From Eudorina sp. 2006-703-Eu-15 (lineage: Eukaryota > Chlorophyta > Chlorophyceae > Chlamydomonadales > Volvocaceae): a stretch of 64,000 nt of DNA. The first letter of the stretch is position 1. Each line of letters begins with the position of its first letter. Made by a program: the position numbers and the translations under genes. The stretch lies in the NCBI GenBank assembly GCA_003117195.1, contig BDSI01000031.1, positions 1,029,501 through 1,093,500 of the forward strand. The letters are read 5' to 3'. This document shows positions 11,301 to 22,684 of this stretch, piece by piece. A model generated the notes under the pieces. It saw nothing but the letters and a program-made list of their open reading frames with translations, did not search any database and was not told the origin of the DNA.

Positions 11301-14300
11301 CGAAGAAACGCTGGATCCTTAATAGAACCCGTGGATCCTTACAGACCCTTGGATCCGTCTAGGGTTTACCCGATGCTGACGGCTTCGGACGTCGTGGCCC
11401 GCGGGTTGTTGGCGCTGTGGGGTCGCAGAAGGCTCACCGCCCAACGTCCTGGCCCAAGTGGTGTGCTCCCTCAAGGTGTCAGCCAGGGACGGCGCAGCCG
11501 CCTGCAACAATGTACGGGGCGTCACCTCCCACGACGCACAGTACGGCGTGCCGTACAACGCCATCATTCTGCAGCTGTCAGCGGTGGCGGAGGAGGCAAC
11601 GGCGGGGGCGGGGGCGGCTTCAGCGGGGGCCCCCCGGGAGGGCGCCGACGGGGACCCTGCGGCAGCGCAGGAGGCCGTCGTGGACACGTACGTCAGCCTT
11701 GTCGTACGAGGCGGCGCCGGCGGCGAGGTGGCGCAGGTGTTCGAGGGCATGCTGGCGCATTTCGGCCCCTCCCTGCCGGAAGCGACGGCGCCGTGCCTGC
11801 ACCACCTCCTGGCGGCGCCGGCGGCGGCGCTGGCGGCGGGCTGCGACGGCCACCTGACGTCGCCGCCGGACACGCTGTACGACATGCGGCCAGGCGGGAA
11901 CGTCTGCCCCGCCAGGTTGCAGGCGGCGCTTATGTGGCGCGCGGCGGCGCACGGGACCGGCAGCGACGAGCCGTTGGAGTGCCCGGGCGCCGGGGCTGTC
12001 GTACCGGTCAACGGCGGGCGGGCGGGGGCCTTATCGACCGGTGGTGCGGACACCGAAGCGGCGGCGGCGGCGGCGGCGGCTGTGGCGGAGGATGGGCAGC
12101 TCCAACGAGAGCTCCTGCAGCGGCGACTGCAGATCCAGCGCGGCCGTCGGGAACGACGTCATCAACTCGGACGACGTCCTTCCAGCGGCGCCGCTGGCAG
12201 CAGGCGGCCGTTGCCGCCTCCGCCACCGCCGCCACCGCCGCCGCCGCCATCCCCGCCGCCGCCGCCGCCGCCGCCATCCCCGCCGCCGCCGCCGCCGCCG
12301 CCATCCCCGCCGCCGTCCCCGCCGCCGCCATCCCCGCCGCCGCCGCCGCTTCAGGATCCAGCTGCGGCCCCGGGGCACTGCCAGCTAGATGTACGGCCAC
12401 CTGCGGGCACCTGTTCGTACTCGGAGGGTACATCCGCCAATGCAAGCTTTGACCCGGCGGAGGCGGATGCCTTCAGCGCCACTTCTACTTTTGCTGCTAC
12501 TGCCTCAGCGGCCACGACTGCTACTGCGGCGGCGGCGATCTCTGTTGCGGCAGAGCAGACCGGCGGCGAATCTGAAGCGGCCTCGTGCCAAGCTGAGGTC
12601 GACACAGGGGCAACAGCCCACCACTGCGCAGTGGCAGTAGCACCAGAAGCGGCAGTAGCAGCGGCAATAGCAGCGACAGAGGCAGCAGCAGCAGAAGCCG
12701 TAGCCTTCGCGGCGCCGACGCCGGTAGCGCCGGAAGCGCAGCCGGCAGAGACTTTGGTTGCGGCAGACGTGGCGGCGGGGGCGGCGGAGGCGGCGGAAGG
12801 CGAGGGTGAGGGCTGCGGGCGTGGGGTCGTGACCCGGCAGGGCGACGTGTGTCATGGTGGGGAGCCGTCTGTCCCTGAGGAGGAGGCGGAGGAGCGGTCA
12901 GAAGAGGCCGCGGTGTTGTCAGGCGGGCGGCAGCCGCCTGGGGACTGTGAGGCGGAGGGGACGAGGGCGGCGGGCGATGGCGCCGCCTCCACCGCAGGCG
13001 CTGAAGCCACCGCTGCTGCTGCGGTTGCTGCTGCGGCTGCCGCTGCAACCGCCGTAACGGTCAACTGGACGAGCTGGATGTCCGAGTCGCACTCTCAGGG
13101 GCCATGCGCCGGAGGACCGCCGCTGACGGCGCCACTGGTGGGTGGGTGGGTGGGTGGCTGACTGGGTGGCGGAGGGGGGAGAGAGGTGTGGGGATGGGGG
13201 CGGGGGGCGGTCGGGCGCTGACTACGCCCCCTGGTCGGTCAAACCACCTCTGTCTGCATGTTGAGCGAGCACCGAGCAGCGGGGATCCACCCAAGAACTC
13301 GCGCCCGAACCACCCGCTACCCGCCACCCACCCACCCACCACCCGTGCTTGTATGGGTGTATCCGGTACGTCGGTGGGCTCCGTGTGAGGGCCGCCAGCT
13401 ACCCTGCACCCCTGCAGCCGTGCACCCCTGCAGCCGTGTGACCTCGTCCCGCTGGAGGTGACGACGTGTGTGTGTGTGTGTGTGTGTGTGTTGCTGATGG
13501 TGTGTGGAGGTGTGAACCCCCTCCCCCCGCCCCGCCACGCCCCGCCCCGCTTGGCCGACCCCGGCCCCGCCCTTGGAACCCACCTCCGCCCCCCCCATCA
13601 ATCAATCAGGCTGTAGCAGTGCCTCTGGACGGCTGTAGCCGCCCCACCAACCCGGCAGACCTGGCAGGGGCAGTAGCAGTGGCGGCGCGGGGCGGCTGCA
13701 GCTTCATGACCAAGGTGCAGAACCTACAAGATGCAGGTGGGGGGTGGGAGGTGGGGGGTGGGAGGTGGGGGTGGGGGTGGGGGATGGGTGGTGGGTGGTG
13801 GGGGGTGGGGGATGGGTGGTGGGGAGTGGGAGGTGGGGGGTGGGAGGTGGGAGGTGGGGGGTGGGAGGTGGGAGGTGGGGGTAAAACAAGTGGTAAAACC
13901 GGGGCGGGGGGGGGAGATAAAATTGATAAGAGAAAAAGAAACCGGGCGGGCCGCATGAGCCCGCGGCCCCGCGCGACGCCGATCAGCTGTGGCCTATGGG
14001 CTGGTAGACACAAGATATCTTGGCCTCGGCACCGAAACCATGACTTGGAACCTAAACACTTCATGGCACATGTGGCTTCTGTGGTTTCCCGCGGAGCAGG
14101 CGCCGCGGCGGCCGTGGTGGTGAACCTGAACCACCCCACGGAGCTCATCGGCATGGCCCCGGACGACTCGGAGTTCGACCCGGAGATCCCTGCCGTACTC
14201 ATCGGCGGCCGCGACGGGCGACGCCTGCTGCGCGCCATCGCCGCCGCCGCCGCCGCCGCCGGGCCGCCGCTGGCGGCGTCGCTCTCCCAACTGGACGCGG

Positions 14301-14728
14301 CGGCGGCCGCCCACTCGGCGGCGGCCAGGATCGCGACGTTGGGGGGCGGCGGCAGCGCTGCCGCTGCCGGAGGCGGCGGCGGAGGCGGCGGGGGCGGGGG
14401 CGGCACCTGCGCTGCGCGGCCCGGCACCACCGGAGCGACCGGCAGCGGGGCCGGCGGCGGCGGCGGCGGCGGCGGGGGCTCTATCTCGACGCGTCTAGAT
14501 CTGTTGGTCCCGGGGGGTTCCCACGCGTTCCTGGCGGCCAATGTGCTGTCGCGGGGCCGCACGCTGCAGCAGCTGTTCGAGGCGGTGTTGGAGGACGGCC
14601 GGGCGGTGGTGCTGCTGCAGCAGATCGCGCAGAAGAACGCAAGGCAGGTGCTGGCGCAGATGGAGCAGTGGCGGCAGGTGCTGGCGCTGCAGTCCGCCCA
14701 TCAGGACCGCCTGAAGCGGGCCCCGTGA
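1935..14728 (+). CDS. EDEM3-like GH47 mannosidase-family protein with PA domain
   Basis: It is probably an ER-luminal mannosidase-like protein that marks misfolded glycoproteins for ERAD. Exons read: 1935-2018 (signal peptide MLRSAVALIFGLGLLQAIEA), 2424-2480, 2875-2961, 3213-3290, 3738-5123, 5389-5476, 5752-5921, 6160-6237, 6563-6683, 6898-7073, 7403-7502, 8873 to about 10286, 10694-10904, 11429-13137, 13610-13736, 14100-14728 (TGA). All phases agree except in the 8873 exon. GH47 landmarks: AWEMFDHGYRNYMEHGFP, the acid/base-type Glu in LLLEFGLL (5449-5451), Asp in GSDSYYEYLL (5895-5897), Glu in FLSETAKYLYLLF (8911-8913), and TTEGH. The last two exons form a protease-associated fold (GGCSFMTKVQNLQDA, then GAAAAVVVNL), as in EDEM3. 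The protein ends DRLKRAP with no KDEL-type signal. Ala/Gly/Gln-rich insertions make it far longer than animal EDEM3. Activity versus lectin-only function is unknown. Confidence 0.92.
3831..5010 (+). repeat. Ala/Gly-rich insertion inside the GH47 domain of the EDEM-like protein
   Basis: Within the single exon 3738-5123, about 390 low-complexity residues (GCN codons in long runs, Gly and Glu interspersed) separate FETVIRVLGGLLSGHMLLER from APVYDGVFLRKAVQLADRLL. In ordinary EDEM proteins these two blocks are only a few dozen residues apart. The frame stays open throughout, so it is probably translated as a disordered loop rather than being a missed intron. Confidence 0.75.
7757..8273 (+). mobile_element. 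Retroelement fragment A, 5'-truncated, (AC)n-tailed, in an EDEM-like intron
   Basis: The sequence is shared with copies at about 32.3, 36.4, 36.9 and 42.0 kb. It begins with GCGACGGGAAGG and ends ATATGTAACGAT, followed directly by about 46 AC dinucleotides (to 8367). The common 3' end, variable 5' ends and simple-repeat tail fit a non-LTR or SINE-like element inserted by target-primed reverse transcription. TGTAA, the usual green-algal polyadenylation signal, sits four bases before the tail. A sense frame from 7831 to 8097 is open here and in copy B, but no reverse transcriptase motif is visible. The insertion lies between the GH47 exons ending at 7502 and starting at 8873. Confidence 0.7.
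8274..8367 (+). repeat. (AC)n microsatellite tail of element A
   Basis: An uninterrupted AC run of about 94 bases directly follows the element's TGTAACGAT end. Confidence 0.95.
8763..8860 (+). repeat. 12-bp minisatellite (CCTCCCGCCACC)n before a splice acceptor
   Basis: About eight near-perfect copies form the pyrimidine-rich end of the intron before the exon at 8873. The array therefore doubles as the polypyrimidine tract. Confidence 0.85.
10905..11070 (+). repeat. G/A purine-tract satellite in an EDEM-like intron
   Basis: Units such as GGGGAGGGGGGC are repeated right after the donor at 10905. The strand is almost pure purine with many G-runs. Confidence 0.85.
13737..13885 (+). repeat. GGTGGGAGGTGGGG satellite in the PA-domain intron
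   Basis: Degenerate 7- to 21-bp units of G, T and A start immediately at the splice donor after GAT GCA G. The array separates the two exons of the protease-associated domain. Confidence 0.8.
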
Positions 14729-17446
14729 TCGAGGGGGTGCGATCGCGCGTGGGGGGGGTGTGGGGGGGATGTGGGGGGGCGCATTGGGAGTGCCAGCCAA
14801 CGTTCATACGTGTGGGGGGGGTCAGTGGGGCGGAGGGGGTGGTGGGGTGGGTGGGTGGGTGCGGCACCAGCGGCACGGCGGGTACGGCAGGACTGCTGGA
14901 GGGAGGGGCCGGCGGGCGCTTTGGACTGTGGGTGGAGGAGGGAGAGGGCGTGACGGGTGACGGGCGGGGGGGGGGGCGGGCTCGCTGTCTTGATTGACAT
15001 CAGGGCTGGTGACTAGGAAGGGAGGTGCGCGGTGCGGCGTCGATGAATGGGCGGTGGGCGGAGGAAAGGGGGGGGGTACAGGACATTGGCAGACATCAAG
15101 TTTCTTTCAAACTGCGCAGACTGCCCCTCCCCCCCTCCCGAGCAACGTTCTGATGGGAGAACGGTACAGTACCGCAGATCGCCGTGGGTGGGTGTCTGGG
15201 GACCGGTGAGGGTTAAGATCCATTGTTGGACGAGACAGCACAACGGACGCTGTACAGCATGACTCACCGACCTCGTCACTGCACGTGATGCATCGCATCC
15301 GAATGTGCTACAGGACCGGAGCACTGCCCACCCACCCACCCACCCACCCACCCACCCACCCACCCGGGGGGAGGGGGGCCGCCACCCCCCGTCCTCTCCG
15401 AGGGCGTGCTCGGAAAGGAAGCCACTGAGCCCTGGCCGAGGGCGTTACGGAAAGTGTACGAATAACATCGCATGTCGTACGGTACGATGGCCCCAGCAGG
15501 TACTACATGCATATGCAAAACGGTTGCCTGTGGGCCAACCGTTGTACGAACTGACCGCCCCAAGCACATGTGGATCTCACCCCATCTCTCCATCCCTCCC
15601 TCCAGTCCTGGGGGGCCTCCATCGGTCACCCCCTTGGTGCCGGCAGCAAGTCGTGAGCGCACCGTTTGTGGGCGGGCGTCATCTGAGCGGGCGGGGTGTC
15701 TGCAGGGGGTGGGGTGTTGCAGGGCCCCTCGCGCGGTCTGGGTTGGACGGGTGCTTGTGGGGTGTCTGGGTGGGGGCCTGGGGGGGCCTGGGGGGGAGGG
15801 CTGGCGCGGCGCTGCTTCAGATGCGGAGTGTGCGGAGGGCGGTTGCGGAGGGAGGGTGCGGAGGAGGGTGGGGAGGAGGGTGCGGAGGAGGGTGCGGAGG
15901 AGGGTGCGGAGGAGGGTGGGGAGGAGGGTGCGGAGGAGGGTGCGGAGGAGGGTGGGGAGGAGGGTGCGGAGGAGGGTGCGGAGGAGGGTGCGGAGGAGGG
16001 TGGGGAGGAGGGTGCGGAGGAGGGTGGGGAGGAGGGTGCGGAGGAGGGTGCGGAGGAGGGTGGGGAGGGGGACCCGCAGGTCGCCGCCACCCGGTAGGTA
16101 GGGGGGAGAGGAGGGAGGGGGGGTGTCCCCAGCGGGGCGGTTTCGTTGTCCTGAGTTCCTTTCTAGGCATCATGGGCTGGCCGGGGGCCGGTGTTCGGAG
16201 TGGAGGAGGAGGAGGAGGAGGAGGAGGACGCGAATGTATGATAAGAGATGCGGAGGGCGGGCGGCGGCAAGGGGCAGGATTGAGCAGATGGCAGCGCAGG
16301 AGGAGGGATGGGCGGTGGCGGAGACAAAGGGCGGGGATGGGCGGTGGCGGAGGGTGACAATGGAGGAGGTGACAAATGAGGAGGTGGCATGGAAGGAGGA
16401 GACAGAGGAGGAGGAGACAGAGGAGGAGGAGGAGGCATCTTGGTCGGAGACGCAGCGGGGGATCGGTGTGCCGTGTGAAGGTGAGGCGGACTGGACCTAG
16501 GCTGGCTGGTTGGTGCTCAGCGGTCTCGGGCTGACTGTGTGGCCGGACTCAATTTTTAATACAGGGCTCGAGCCGCCAAATCACCGACAGTGCGGGCTGC
16601 CGCCTAGACATGGGAGCGCAGGGCCGCCCGGGAGGGCCGGTGCGCCATTCCAAGTCGGCGGTTGGTCGTGTCGCTGCCAACCGTCCGACCAGAATTCCGG
16701 GAACGATGTCGAGGGAGAGCAGCTCAAACGCCTCATACACAGACGTTTTTGGTGATGCTATGATGTAGCCAAAGCCTTTGAATATCGGAGGACTTGCACT
16801 TTGCTTTCGTGAGGCATGCCCGTTCAGTAAAATCAAGCCATGACGGTCACGCAACCCCGCTGGTTCACACCTCTCAGACTTTTAGGCATATTCTGTTTGA
16901 CAAATCTGGTTGTTTACCTTGACCGAGGTGCGTCGCCCCTGGCCAAGGCCACCGCGTAACGTTGCAGACTGGTCCAGCACTCATGGGCAACGGCAACGCC
17001 ACTCCCGACAGGGCTGATCGCGAGCAATGGAGTCAACGGGTCTCCTCGCACCACAGAAACCCCAAATGGCTCCGGGATCCAGGTCCGCGCGCCAACGTCC
17101 CTAACCGTTTGTTTCACGCCTTCCCCGCGGGTCGCAAGTGTTCTCATGGTTCGTCGCACCCACATCTCGGTTCCTCTTTTTGAAATATTAAATATGCTTA
17201 CAACCCAATCCTCAACCTTACACCGCAACCTTGCAGTCCCGTCCGTCAGTCGCTAGGGAGCGCCCGAAACCCCCCTACGTTCGCATCCCTCTCCTCTCCT
17301 CTCATATCCTGCCCCTCCCCCTCAAGTCAGTCAGAGCAGAAAAAGTCCCTTTCCCCAACTCCCAATGTGAATATGCCTATCATCTTCTCCACCACCCCAC
17401 CCCCCTCCCCACTCCCCTCCCCACTCCCCTCCCCTCCTGGCGGCAG
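14729..17446. other. Intergenic region between the EDEM-like and Spinster-like genes
   Basis: No conserved coding block was recognised. It contains a (CCCA)n run at about 15328-15364, a 12-bp satellite at 15850-16066, a GA-rich stretch at 16200-16440 and a lower-GC segment at 16540-17230 without long ATG-initiated frames. The missing first exon of the transporter should be near the end of this interval, but no segment resembling a first transmembrane helix was found. Confidence 0.5.
15850..16066 (+). repeat. 12-bp minisatellite, two interleaved variants
   Basis: About 18 tandem copies alternate between GGTGCGGAGGAG and GGTGGGGAGGAG in an irregular order. The period is exactly 12, so all frames stay open on both strands and the long ORFs here are artefacts. 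Confidence 0.92.
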
Positions 17447-20400
17447 GGCGAGTTCGACCTGAGCTATTTCGCCGATGGTCTGCTGCCCGCGCTCTTCATG
17501 GTGGGGCTGCTGGTCAGCTCCCCCGTGTTCGCGGAGGCGGTCAAGCACTGCAGCGCCTTCCGCATGCTGGGCTGGGGCATGGCGGTGTGGTCGGTGGCGG
17601 TGGTGGCGTGCGGTGCGGCGCCCAACTTCGGATTCCTGCTGGCGGCCCGGGCCTTCGTGGGCGTCGGGGAGGCGTCCTTCGTGGCCCTGGCGGCGCCCTT
17701 CATCGGTAAGTCTGTCTGTCAGTCTGTCAGTCAGATTGTACTCCAGTCGCGGGGGGGGTTCCCTCGGTTGGTGGTTCGGGTAAGGCGTAAGGGCCGGACG
17801 GTTAGTTATCTGGGCGAGGTTCGGTTAGCAGTTGGCCGTTGTCGGTTAGTTGCGATTTGCGACGTCACTTTGTGGGTCTCGTCGACACCTCTTGTGGGGC
17901 ACCTCCGCGGCGGGGCATGTTCGACGTCGCCCACGTCACCTACCTACCTACCTACCTACCTAGCCGGGCCCGTGGTGTTTTCGGGCGTGCCTACGGCCAC
18001 CACACCCCTCCCCCCCTCCCCCCATTTGACCATGGCCGTGCGCCCGATCCCGCCACCGCCCCCCAAAACCTCGCCACCCTTCTCCCCCCTCCCGACGGTC
18101 CCCCCCCCGCAGATGACTTTGCCCCCGCCGCCCAGAAGGCCAGCTGGTTCGCCGCCTTCTACCTGTGCATCCCCGTGGGCTTCGCGTGCGGCTACATCTT
18201 CGGCGGCCTGGTCACCTCGGTGGCCTCGTGGCGCTGGGCCTTCGTGGCGGAGGGGCTGGTGATGGTGCCCTTCGTCGTCTTCGCGCTGGCAGCCCAGCCG
18301 CTGCAGCTGAGGGGCTCGAAACCCGCGGGTGGGTGGGTGTGTGTATATCGCATCGTCGTGCTTCGGTGCTGGAGGGGGCGCAGCGCGCGGGGCAAACGAA
18401 TGGGCACGGTGCGGCAGGGCGGCGGCAGGGCGGCAGGAGTCGCGTGGCCGGGGTGGAGGTGGTGATGGTTGTGGGGGTGGTGGTGGTGGGGGGGGGGTGA
18501 TGGGCGCTGGGAACTGGACGAGTGGCCGCCTGGTGAGGGTGCCTGGTGAGGGGCATGTCGTGGGGCGGCCAGGGGGGTCGGAGTGGAGGGCCCCGCAGTC
18601 CCTCCCCACAGAGGCCCGAGGCCCCTCACGAATACCGTACAACCCGTACACCATTGCCCCTCTCCTCCCAGCGCCTCCCCTCTCATCCCCCCACATGCCC
18701 CTTCCCTTCCCTTCCCTTCCCCCGCCCGCCCGCACCCCGCCCACCTCCCCCACCTCCTTTCCCCCGCAACGCACCCCCCGCCCACCACCCGCCCCAGCTT
18801 CGGCCCACCACAGCCGCCGCAGCTGGCGCGCCGTCGTACGGGAGTTCCTGACTGACGTGGCCACGGTCCTGCGGCAGCGCGTGTGGGTGGCCGTGTGCGT
18901 CGCCTACACGGCCTACGTGGCGGTGCTGGGGGTGTACGCGTACTGGGGCCCCAAGGCGGGTCGGGCGCTGTTCTTCGGAGCGGACGAGTCGGGCTCCGCC
19001 GCGGACCTGGCGTTCGGCGGAGTGACGGTGCTGACGGGGGTGCTGGGCTCCGTGGCGGGAGGCTTGGCGCTGGACAGAATGGGTGAGGGGTTGGGGGGAG
19101 GGGGTTGGGGGGTTTTGGAGGGTGGGGGGAAGGGGTTGGGGGGGAGGTCTAGGAAGCGGGTAGACATGTGGATGCTGCGAGGCACGGGTGCGGCTGGGTG
19201 GAGGGGAGGGATGGGGGATGGCGATGGAGAAGGAGAAGGGGGGTGGGGAAAGGCTGGTGGAGGGGAGGCACCAGTCGGAGGAGCCACCGACAGGGGCAAT
19301 GGGGCACGGTTTAGTTGTCAGTTGTCAGTTGCCAGTCCGCCCTCGCCGCTGCTTCTGATCTGCCCGAACCCGGAGCGGGTTCCGGAAGCGGTTTCGGAGC
19401 CCCCCAGTCTTCCTTCTCGTCCTCCCGGTGCAACCTCCCCGCCCCCCGCCCCCCGGCCCCCGCCCCTCCTCCCCCCTCAGGCTCCACCCTCCGTAACGCC
19501 AACCTCATCTGCGCTGCCTCCACCCTGGTGGGCTTCCTGTTCGTGGTTGTGGCCTTCACGGCCTCCACCTCCTTCGCGGCCTTCATGGGGCTGTTCGGGG
19601 TGGGTCAGCTGGTCATGTTCCTGCTGCAGGTGAGGGCCGGCGGAGGGGAGGGGAGGGGCAGGCGGGGGAGGGGGAGGGGGAGGGGGAGGTCCCTGCGACC
19701 CATCCCTGGAGGGCGGGAGGGGGGAGGAGGGCGGGGGGGCTGCTGCTTGCTCCTCCCCCTTATCCGCCTCTCTGCAACCCGCCCTCCCCTGGGCTTTACA
19801 TTCTCTCCCTCCCCTGCGTGCGATAAGCAGCCGTCTGTGCAGCAGCACCAACGCGCCAACTCGCCCTCCCCCCGTCCTGACAGTCAAGACAGCGAAGCCG
19901 CAACGCGCCTTATCCCCCCCTCCCCTAGCCTGGTTTTTTTGGTTTATTTCTTTTTTTCCATTTATCCCCCCCTCCCCTAGCCTGTGTTTTTGGGTTTATT
20001 TCTTTTTTTCCATTTATCCCCCCTCCCCTCCTCGCCCCCGCCTCCTCCCCCCGCCCCCCTCCCCCCTCCCCCTCCAGGCCCCGGTGGCGGCCGTGGGTAT
20101 GTGGTGTGTCCCGCCGGAGCTGCGCCCCCTGGGTGCTTCCCTCATGACCGTCTCCATCCACTTGTTCGGGGACGTGCCCGCGCCCCCCCTGGTGGGGCTG
20201 CTGCAGACCCGCCTGGCCGAGGGCAAGCAGGGCGCAGAGGCGGCGGCGCAGTGGCGCGTGTCGCTCAGCCTCTGCTCGCTGCTGCTGCTGCTCGGCGGGG
20301 CCATGTTTCTGGTGGGGGCGTGGAGGTCGGGGCCGGGGGCGGATTACCGGGAGCGGCCGGCAGGTTGCGAGGGGGAACTGGGAGAGGGGACGGGCGGGGA

Positions 20401-20647
20401 GGAGGGGGAGGGGGAGGGGGGTGCGGATGTGGAGGGGGCTGGTAAGCCCGGGCGGGGCACGCGGGGGCCAGGCGGCGGGGGAGGGGGTATTGTCGTACAG
20501 GATGTGGATGTGGACGGGGGGCCGGACTTGCGGCCGCTGCTGATGGATGAGGCGGCAGGGAGGGGAAGCAGGTGCGTGAGCAGCAGCAGCGGCGGCGGCG
20601 GCGGCGGCGGCGGGAGCGGGGAGGGGCCCGGGGAGGTGCGGGGGTAG
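17447..20647 (+). CDS. Spinster-like major facilitator superfamily transporter (5' exon not found)
   Basis: It is a membrane transporter of the Spinster branch of the MFS, whose animal members export sphingosine-1-phosphate or lysophospholipids. The algal substrate is unknown. Exons: 17447-17705, 18113-18328, 18798-19082, 19481-19629, 20078-20647 (stop TAG), in consistent phases and giving 492 residues. The first exon carries helices GLLPALFMVGLLVSSPVFA and RMLGWGMAVWSVAVVACGAA and the family signature RAFVGVGEASFVALAAPFIG. Later exons hold further helices (AAFYLCIPVGFACGYIFGGL, LICAASTLVGFLFVVVAF, SLCSLLLLLGGAMFLVGAW). The C-terminal tail of about 110 residues is Gly/Glu-rich and hydrophilic. 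The first transmembrane helix and start codon are missing: the frame is open upstream to about 17231 but is not MFS-like there, so an upstream exon was missed or lost. Confidence 0.87.
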
Positions 20648-22684
20648 GGGAAGTGAGGTGCGCAGCTGCAGATTTTCGGTTGGGGGTTGGGAGTTAGTGA
20701 CGATTGATGGTTGATGGTTTGGGGTTTGGGGTGAGGGTTGTGGGTATGCGGACTCCTCCGGGAGGGGAGCCGGGCCGGGGTGGATACCGGGGACGGGGCG
20801 GCGTCCAAGTCCTCCATAGGGGGGGAGAGGGGCGCTGGTGGGGAGCTGGTGGGGCGCTAGCGTGCACGGGGGTGGGTGGGGGGTGGGGGAGGACACGGGC
20901 GGCGATGGTGGGTGGGAGGCTGCGCATCCTGGGGGTTTCCGGTGTCGTACGGCACCTGGGGAGGGACGGCCACGACCGGCGAGGCGGCAGGTCCACAGGT
21001 GAATGGTGATCGGGGGGTGGGGGATCGGGGGGTGGGGTGGGGGGGCAGGGGGGTCGGCGCGGGTGTACCGACCTGGCGGCATGCGGTACGGAACGAGGTC
21101 GGCCCAAAACCCTTGAGGAGGTTTTGAGGACCTACCGTGTGTGTATGTGTGTGTTTGGGGAGGGGGAGGGGTAATGGGGATGGGGTGGGGGTGGGTGGGA
21201 GGGTTAAAGCATGCGTTTCTGAGGTGAAGGCTGTGATGAGGGTCTGCAGTGTCGGAGAGCCAGAGCACCTTCCCAGGAGCAACGTTGAGCAGACATTCCG
21301 TGGGAATACGGAGGCGGGGATACGGATGGGAACTACACTGCACGGAAGGGCCCGAGGCCCCCGGCGCCCCAGGGGGAGGTCGGCCTAATTTGGAAAGACT
21401 GAAGAAAACGAAACCTGGGGCCGCTAGACGTCGCATGCGGTTGACGTAGCGGGTAGCGCGCTTCGCTTCAGGCGTTCCAAAATGGCAAGTCATGATATAT
21501 TTGAGGGATCTGTCCTGCGGGTGCGCAACCTGAAGTTTGAGGGAATGAGTCAAGGCAATCAATCGTCTATCCAAGACGGCACCGGCAAATCTTCTTCCCG
21601 GGCGGCGGAATCGCTCAATGCGTATTTGAAAAGCCTTTTGAACACTGGCCAGAAAAGGTGCGGGGTACCCAACGGGAGAACGGACCTGGCATCTGGGACG
21701 AGGTACGAACCCTTACGGACTGTCGCACATTCTGAAGTGTGAACGGTCTGGAGGTTCGGCCTCAAAACCTTAGACCCACAGCGAACGTCAGAATTTCAAG
21801 GCATAACGCGAGGAGCGCATTGTCATGCTGGAATCAGCGCTTGGGCGTCTGAGATTGGGTTTTCTTGTGTGCATGGCCTGAAGGTGCCAGTCAACCAGTG
21901 TACTCCAGGCATCGAAGTCGGTACATGCATGTAAGCAACCCATTTGAGTTTTAATGAGATTGGGAATTGTGCCGCGATAGCGGCACATAGGCTAACTTAC
22001 GTAAACATGTTTTCCCTAGCTCTGACCAAAATACTCAAAACGCGGCCCGGCTTGCTACATTTGATTTCCTTACTAATAGAGGAAAATGCACTTCCGCAAC
22101 GATATGTGCTGCAATTCGCTTCATACAAGGCCCGAATCCGTAAACACGTACACATCTATACTAAGCCAGACACGCCCAATTGTTCAACACATTTTTATAT
22201 CGTTATGAACAGAAAGACTGCGCTGATTATATTTGCAACAAGAAGCTGGTCTCGGCTGTGTAACACAGTGACTCCACGTTCGTCGTTTTTAGACAAGAAC
22301 TGCGTAATTGGCATAACCGGTTATCAGTGACATTATGTTGAGCTACGTCTAGACGGCCTTCGGTCAAGCTCTGGCGCTTGCGAAGCTCTGCAGCGTGTTC
22401 TCGGACGGGCCGGACAGTCGACGTCATTGTGAAGGTAAGTCCAACAACCCCGCAATGATGTGCGCACAGAACCACGTAGGATTTTTTTCTGATTGGTTAG
22501 CACCTGTACGGGGTGTGTGTCTGCTGTTCACCTGCGCGTTTCATAACGAAATGCCCGGCGCTCACAGCTGCTAGGCAACACCGACCTGCAGGTCTGTCTC
22601 GGAAGCCTGCGATATGCAGATGAAGTACATTTAAGAATTCAGTTCTGAGTGGTAGGCTCGCGTTCTGTTGCAGGTCGCACCCAC
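20648..22684. other. Intergenic region upstream of the F-box/LRR gene
   Basis: G/T-biased sequence to about 21240 is followed by a lower-GC stretch from 21400 to 22640. A strong donor GAAG|GTAAGT at about 22433 and an acceptor TTGCAG at 22668-22673 suggest a spliced 5' UTR for the following gene. A short frame at 21482 is listed separately. Confidence 0.5.
21482..21742 (+). CDS. Possible small ORF, 86 codons, unknown
   Basis: It starts in AAAATGGC, a good green-algal initiation context, and encodes MASHDIFEGSVLRVRNLKFE and further hydrophilic sequence to TGA at 21740-21742. No domain, signal or membrane segment is recognised. It could be a small protein, the first exon of a gene, or chance in a lower-GC region. 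Twelve to fifty bases upstream lies a tRNA A-box-like string. Confidence 0.25.
   Translation: MASHDIFEGSVLRVRNLKFEGMSQGNQSSIQDGTGKSSSRAAESLNAYLKSLLNTGQKRCGVPNGRTDLASGTRYEPLRTVAHSEV

Noticed and set aside
15613..15660. SWGASIGHPLGAGSK string resembling a thiolase active-site motif
   Set aside because: Isolated in satellite-rich DNA, stops immediately, and no other thiolase block is nearby.
15305..16357. Gly-Cys-rich 350-codon frame
   Set aside because: Entirely a product of the 12-bp minisatellite; no domain and no supported start.
22649..22684. Earlier start for the F-box/LRR protein
   Set aside because: The codon at 22649 is GTG and a splice acceptor lies at 22668-22673; ATG at 22685 is the better start.
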